Source of the DNA: Brachynemurus nebulosus
Lineage: Eukaryota; Arthropoda; Insecta; Neuroptera; Myrmeleontidae
NCBI GenBank assembly: GCA_035578155.1
Contig: JAPWDM010000034.1
Coordinates: forward strand, 1,676,501-1,740,500
DNA: 64,000 nucleotides
Direction of reading: 5' to 3'
The position numbers were made by a program, and so were the translations under genes. Positions 59,625-64,000 of this stretch are shown here, in pieces. The notes under the pieces were generated by a model. The model saw nothing but the letters and a program-made list of their open reading frames with translations. It ran no database searches and was not told where the DNA came from. Every line of letters starts with the position of its first letter. The stretch's first letter is position 1.

Positions 59625-61691
59625 TTATCGTGATTTATAAATTCGGTTTGATTTAAAAGGAGTTGAGTATTTTTTTAATTTTGATTTTATAAATTCGGAA
59701 AATTTGTTATTATTGGACTGATCTACAGAGAATGGTAATACTAAATTATCTAAGTCCTCTAATGGTAAGTTCGATTGGTTATAAATAATAGGTTCGATTA
59801 TACTTTCTGACCATTTTTTAAAATTAGACAATGACTTTTCTGATAATAAATCTTGAACGATTAACACTGGTCGTGATAAGGTATCCGCGTTAGTGTTTTT
59901 TCGTCCGCTTTTGTATATAATTTTATAATTGTATTCCTCTAACTTGAGACGCCATCGTACTAATTTCGACGTCGGGTCTCGACAGTTCATTAGCCATTCT
60001 AGGGGCTTGTGATCTGTGCGAATGATAAATTCGGTACCATATAAGTATGGTCGGAAATGCTTGACTGATTCTATTATCCCTAAAAGTTCCTTCTCAGTTA
60101 CGGAATAGTTTTGTTCAGTTTTGCTCAAAGTTCTGCTAAAGTATGCAATGGGTAGCTCCTCATTATTATATTTCTGAGCTAGAATGCTGCCTATTCCTAT
60201 GTTGGAAGCGTCGGTTGTTAGTATGAATTGTTTGGAGAAATCTGGATATTTTAATAAAGGTTCTTTGGTTAGTATTTCTTTAAATGTTTGAAAACTTTTT
60301 TCGCATTCGTCACTCCAAATAAATTCTTTATCTTTATGTAGTAATGAGGTTAAGGGTTTGGAAATTTTTGCGAAGTTTTCTATAAATTTACGGTAATATC
60401 CAACAAGTCCTAAAAATGACTGAACGTCTTTTACCGTTTTTGGTTGTTTGAGGTTTTTGATAGCCTCTATTTTTTTTGGATTGGGTTTTATTCCAGATGA
60501 TGTGAGGACGTGACCTAGATATTCGATTTCTTCCTTTAAGAATTCACATTTGTCTGGTTGAATTTTAAGATTGTATTCATTTAATGTTTGTAATACTGAG
60601 TTCAAGTTATCATTGTGTTTTTGTAACGTTTCGCCAAAAATAATGATATCGTCTATGTAAACGAAGCATTTTAAATTTAGGTGCTTTTTGAGGGCAATAT
60701 TTATCATGCGCTGAAAAGTAGCCGGAGCATTTTTTAACCCAAAAGGCATTCGATTGAACTCGTAATGACCTCCGGGAACGGTAAATGCTGTCTTTTGTTT
60801 GTCAGATTCATTGATTTCAATCTGATGGAATCCAGATGTTAAGTCTAGGGTTGAAAAATATCTCGCGTTATTGAGGTTATGCAGGATCTCTTCGATGTTT
60901 GGCAGAGGATATTTATCCTCGATCGAGACATCATTAAGTTTCCTGTAATCAATAACTATACGCCATTTTTGCTGACCAGATGCATCAGCTTTTTTTGGCA
61001 CGATCCAGATTGGACTTGAGTAGGGTGATTGGCTTTCGCGTATAATATTGTCCTGAAGCATTTTTTGAATTTGAGTTTGTACCTCTTTTTCGTGTACTTT
61101 GGGGAATCGATAATTTTTTGTAAAAATTGGAGTTGGGTCGGTCACCTTAATGTGGTGTTTTAATAAAGTGGTTGATGTTAAATTTTCGTTTTCGTTTAGG
61201 AAAACATTTTGGTTGTTGAAGCAAATTTGTTTTATTTGATTTGCTATGTGTGGTTCAAGGTGAGATAAGCGTAAATTATTTTCTATATAATTTAATTTTA
61301 GAGTGTTTATGTTTTTTATCTCGTTAATGACAATAGGATTTTTGAAATTAATAATATTATTTTTTGTATCGATGTTCGCGTGATAATAGTTTAAAAAATC
61401 TATACCTAACACGCCATCTGTTATTAGGTTAAAGGTATTATCTACGACTTGAAAAGTAAATGGAAAATAAAACTTATCTCGAGTGAGATGTAGTTGTGTT
61501 TTCCCTTTAGTGTACTGAATTGTTTTTTCAATACCTGATAAAGGAATTTTTTCCTCCGAATTCATCGTTTTTACGAATTGTTCTTTTATCAATGAGACAC
61601 TTGCTCCTGTATCAATGAGAAAAGAGCAATTGTTTGAGTCGATTTGAAAAATTAACTTGGTTAATTTAGCGGTAGGATTGGAAAATTGCAT
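59625..61691 (-). CDS. pol: Pol N-terminal part: protease, reverse transcriptase, RNase H
   Basis: 688 residues. The retropepsin has FLIDTGASVSLI (active Asp 27). The RT has YPLPNIEEIL, FSTLDLTSGFHQI (Asp 283) and FVYIDDIIIF (catalytic YIDD 345-348), followed by FLGLVGYYRKFI. The RNase H has TTDAS (Asp 494), EKELLGII (Glu 535), RTDHKPLEW (Asp 560) and NADTLSR (Asp 603). All catalytic residues are present. It overlaps gag by 31 bases, so Met 1 at 61,691 may not be the true start. The frame ends at a premature stop just after a 7-T run (59,670-59,676 on the plus strand); in the neighbouring frame coding continues without a stop into the integrase zinc-binding part. A frame break in that homopolymer is therefore inferred, either a real mutation or an assembly error. 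Confidence 0.93.
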   Translation of the reverse strand: MQFSNPTAKLTKLIFQIDSNNCSFLIDTGASVSLIKEQFVKTMNSEEKIPLSGIEKTIQYTKGKTQLHLTRDKFYFPFTFQVVDNTFNLITDGVLGIDFLNYYHANIDTKNNIINFKNPIVINEIKNINTLKLNYIENNLRLSHLEPHIANQIKQICFNNQNVFLNENENLTSTTLLKHHIKVTDPTPIFTKNYRFPKVHEKEVQTQIQKMLQDNIIRESQSPYSSPIWIVPKKADASGQQKWRIVIDYRKLNDVSIEDKYPLPNIEEILHNLNNARYFSTLDLTSGFHQIEINESDKQKTAFTVPGGHYEFNRMPFGLKNAPATFQRMINIALKKHLNLKCFVYIDDIIIFGETLQKHNDNLNSVLQTLNEYNLKIQPDKCEFLKEEIEYLGHVLTSSGIKPNPKKIEAIKNLKQPKTVKDVQSFLGLVGYYRKFIENFAKISKPLTSLLHKDKEFIWSDECEKSFQTFKEILTKEPLLKYPDFSKQFILTTDASNIGIGSILAQKYNNEELPIAYFSRTLSKTEQNYSVTEKELLGIIESVKHFRPYLYGTEFIIRTDHKPLEWLMNCRDPTSKLVRWRLKLEEYNYKIIYKSGRKNTNADTLSRPVLIVQDLLSEKSLSNFKKWSESIIEPIIYNQSNLPLEDLDNLVLPFSVDQSNNNKFSEFIKSKLKKYSTPFKSNRIYKSR

Positions 61692-62848
61692 TCCTGTGTT
61701 ACTAGTGGTTGAGCCATAGTATTGTACTGATCCATCTCCGCGGCTCTCGGGATGGATTGTTGGGAGTTTAAATGGTCAATCTCGTTTGTTATTTGGTTTT
61801 GTCGAACTGGTAAATTTGTTTTTAGATTGTCATGAAATTTTTTCTTCCTACATTCTTCGATAGTGTGACCCTTATATTTGCAATAGGTACAAACTTTTGG
61901 GTTACGGTTATCGAAGTTTGTCAAATTTAAAGTGGAAGGTGAGTTGTTTGGTTTTTTACGACAATCTTTAGTATTGTGCGTTTTTGTTTTACAGAATTTA
62001 CAAAATTTCTCGGTTAGATTAGGAGATCTATAAATATTTAATTCTTTAAGTTTATTCTCTAGCTGTAGTGCGATAGGTAAAATCTCATCTATATTATTAA
62101 ATGTTTTATCCATTAAATGAATGGAAATGTGCGAATTTAAATTAATTAGAAATTTGCTTGCGATGGTTTTTTCAATATATAATTTTATAACGTTATGTGA
62201 AATAGGATCTTGTTCCCTAGATAATTTCAATTGTTCTAATCGTAATTTATTGAATCTTTCGAAATAACTCGTTACTGATTCTGAGTTTGATTGTTTCGTA
62301 TTAGAAATATCTAAGTCTACTAAGTATTGGGTACGATTAGTTTGAAATTTACGTTTGATAGTTGAAATAATAGTTTCTAAATTTATAGTAGTAATTTCAT
62401 CTTGGATTTCAAATGGTAACTTATTGAAGGCATACATTAAGATTTCATTATGTAAATAAGTGGGTGCTACTTTTAAGGTATTCCCTAATTGCGAACAAAA
62501 ATGCAAACCTCCGTTATGATTGTTTTGAAAAGGATCTATCCAAGAGGTATAATTGAAGCTAGGTAATCTATTATTTCTAAACCTATCATTTGATGTTGTT
62601 TGTGAGCCAGTGTCATCGTCGGTGAGGACGTCGTTACTGTTGGTTGTTGAGTCGATATTTTCATTAACATTCATCGTGGAGAACAGATTTGTTAGGTTGG
62701 AAATGGAAGTGTTAGGATTTAATAATAAATCGTCAAAAACAGGTAGATCAACACTTACGGTTGCAGTTGATGAAGAGCTGCTTGACGTTCTTGAGCGGTA
62801 TTGGCTGCTGTAGACGCTGTTCGTATCGCTGGATTCAGGCTCAAACAT
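61661..62848 (-). CDS. gag: Gag polyprotein
   Basis: 395 residues with a genuine ATG at 62,848, about 110 bp after the 5' LTR. The N-terminus is Ser/Thr/Asn-rich and likely disordered. The middle (about 100-270) is an alpha-helical capsid-like region with no short diagnostic motif. The C-terminus carries two CCHC zinc knuckles, CKFCKTKTHNTKDC (283-296) and CTYCKYKGHTIEEC (320-333), both C-X2-C-X4-H-X4-C, for RNA binding in the particle. Gypsy and several errantivirus Gags lack clear knuckles, so a double-knuckle Gag is worth noting. Pol starts 31 bases before the Gag stop in the -1 frame, suggesting programmed frameshifting, although I could not identify a classic slippery heptamer. The frame is intact. 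Confidence 0.92.
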   Translation of the reverse strand: MFEPESSDTNSVYSSQYRSRTSSSSSSTATVSVDLPVFDDLLLNPNTSISNLTNLFSTMNVNENIDSTTNSNDVLTDDDTGSQTTSNDRFRNNRLPSFNYTSWIDPFQNNHNGGLHFCSQLGNTLKVAPTYLHNEILMYAFNKLPFEIQDEITTINLETIISTIKRKFQTNRTQYLVDLDISNTKQSNSESVTSYFERFNKLRLEQLKLSREQDPISHNVIKLYIEKTIASKFLINLNSHISIHLMDKTFNNIDEILPIALQLENKLKELNIYRSPNLTEKFCKFCKTKTHNTKDCRKKPNNSPSTLNLTNFDNRNPKVCTYCKYKGHTIEECRKKKFHDNLKTNLPVRQNQITNEIDHLNSQQSIPRAAEMDQYNTMAQPLVTQECNFPILPLN

Positions 62849-62937
62849 TAACCAGGCTGATTGTTGAATTCTATCCCTTGCTATCGGAAATTATGGAACT
62901 CGTACGATCAGTTCTTGCTGGGAGAGATGTTTTGCTG

Positions 62938-62957
62938 AATCCCACTTCTGACACCAG
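62938..62957 (-). other. Primer binding site
   Basis: On the minus strand TGGTGTCAGAAGTGGGATTC follows two bases after the 5' LTR. It is complementary to a tRNA 3' end ...CCCACTTCTGACA-CCA; from memory that fits a tRNA-Leu, which should be checked. Confidence 0.75.
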
Positions 62958-62959
62958 TT

Positions 62960-63350
62960 TGTCGTGCGTGACGTATGTGATTGGAGTTGATCGGGACTTC
63001 CTACACCAGGTTGACGTAGTTGAAGCGTAAAATCGAACTCGTTCAGGATTTCTGACACCAGTAATTCAGTTAATTTTAATTGAGGAATTACACCCAATTT
63101 ACTATAAAGTTGTAGATTTTTCTTCTTGTTTAAAGAATTAATTACTTTTCAACTTTATTACTTTAACACTTTTAATTCACACTTTAACGATCTGACTCTA
63201 GAAATGTTAATTGAAAATAAAGACTTAAATATGATTTATTATTACATTTATTGCATAATAAAATAATTAACAACAATAAGTGACAATAATTACAGGTTTA
63301 AAATATTCGACTAAGATTTTTGACTGACTGGCTTCTATACAATTTGTTAA

Positions 63351-63405
<55 letters not shown>

Positions 63406-63618
63406 GTTAATTGATTTTTTGGGGTGAAAGTGTAATTTCGGTGGCGACTGTTGTCCTTGTATGAATGATGCAACAACGAGGGTGAAATCAGTAGATTTCC
63501 AGTGACGACTGCTGACCTTGCATATATGATGCGATAGCGAAGGTGAAAGTCGAGTGATAATGGTTTTCTGGAGTCCATTAGATTTATATTGGAATGTTAA
63601 TGTAGTGAAATCACTACA
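62960..63618 (-). repeat. 5' LTR (659 bp)
   Basis: In element orientation it starts TGTAGTGATTTCACTACA and ends GCACGACA (TG...CA). It contains a (TA)n tract of about 50 bp (63,351-63,402), longer than in the 3' LTR. A TATAAAT on the minus strand (about 63,588) could be a TATA box. The 103-codon frame through it is LTR text. Confidence 0.95.
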
Positions 63619-64000
63619 GTACTCCCTTTTTTTAACATAAGAAGAGGAATCATTTTGTTACTACAAAACAGATTTATAGTGACAACATACTTCATTGTTG
63701 AGAAGATTTCGGTAAAAAATCTTTTTTTTCTGTAAAATAAAAAGGCGATGCGCCATATAACATTAAATGACAGGAGAAACCACAGAACAAATAGAACGAA
63801 TATAACTGTCTCTTTTCTGCAATCACTTATGTGCAAGTATGTGCATCTTAGGCTGCTTAGTGTCAGTTGCTCAGTACCCGTCGCTCAGTGTAAGTCAGTC
63901 AAACAACAATAAATTTGATTGTTGAACCGGCACAAGTAGCATTGTGGTATCACACACATCACACACATGTATGCGAACCAAAGGTCACGTGACGGCTATC
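63619..64000. other. Right flank; repeat shared with 17,453-17,520
   Basis: After the GTAC target copy, 63,781-63,850 repeats the 17,453-17,520 text and continues past TTA uninterrupted, so it shows the empty site of the 17.5 kb MITE. Several TCAGT words and an AATAAA follow (63,860-63,915); this may be the edge of another repeat running out of the window. Confidence 0.55.

Larger units (their letters stand above)
55702..63618 (-). mobile_element. Env-bearing Ty3/gypsy LTR element (errantivirus-like), 7.9 kb
   Basis: Minus-strand provirus: 5' LTR 62,960-63,618, PBS 62,938-62,957, gag, pol, env, PPT 56,325-56,337, 3' LTR 55,702-56,324. GTAC lies directly outside both LTRs (55,698-55,701; 63,619-63,622), a 4-bp target duplication. 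The order gag-pol(PR-RT-RH-IN)-env and the F-type env place it with insect errantiviruses. The LTRs look identical except for the (TA)n length (659 against 623 bp), so the insertion is young. Pol carries two frame breaks and the copy as assembled could not make a full Pol. Confidence 0.95.

Overview
This 64 kb window looks like gene-poor, AT-rich animal nuclear DNA, most probably from an insect. The indicators are an env-bearing Ty3/gypsy element of the errantivirus type, a Penelope-like element remnant, PIF/Harbinger, hAT, pogo/Tigger-like and MULE-like pieces, tRNA-derived SINEs and many (TA)n tracts. I find no host protein-coding gene, rRNA gene, convincing functional tRNA gene, operon, ribosome binding site or CRISPR array. 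The species cannot be named from the sequence alone.

Layout. 1-13 kb: AT-rich DNA with SINE copies (1, 2.1, 10.7, 10.9 kb), a PIF/Harbinger-type MITE (8391-8856), a TIR element with a poly-A tract (6943-7662) and a MULE-transposase fragment (12.2 kb). 13-25 kb: inverted and tandem repeats, members of a foldback family built around (TA)n, several MITEs (including a second copy of the 8.4 kb MITE and a 195-bp hAT MITE with an 8-bp target duplication), a fifth SINE and a TIR element carrying a repeated AGTGTCAGTCAC-type motif. 25-37 kb: a TIR element (27.2-28.5), the 3' part of a Penelope-like element with a GIY-YIG domain (29.0-30.2) interrupted by a 1.5 kb foldback, a pogo-like MITE (33.2) and a 2.5 kb foldback (34.5-37.0) that contains a second copy of the 1.5 kb element. 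37-44 kb: a 6.1 kb foldback with about 2.1 kb arms, flanked by TTAA, each arm carrying a 120-bp minisatellite, interleaved with another inverted repeat. 44-55 kb: AT-rich DNA with MITEs and a Harbinger remnant that keeps fragments of the transposase and of its MADF partner gene.

55,702-63,618 is the only near-complete gene set: an LTR retroelement on the minus strand with gag, pol (protease, RT, RNase H, integrase) and env. Its LTRs appear identical except for a (TA)n length difference, it is flanked by GTAC on both sides, and it has a tRNA-type PBS and a purine-rich PPT. Gag and env are open. Pol is interrupted twice, both times in or beside homopolymer runs. Env begins directly after a good 3' splice-acceptor sequence, which fits expression from a spliced subgenomic RNA.

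I found no novel enzymatic system. The most unusual content is structural: nested and interleaved long foldbacks, one repeat family that occurs in both linear and foldback form, and several insertions whose empty sites are visible elsewhere in the window. All identity statements were made by eye, without alignment software.
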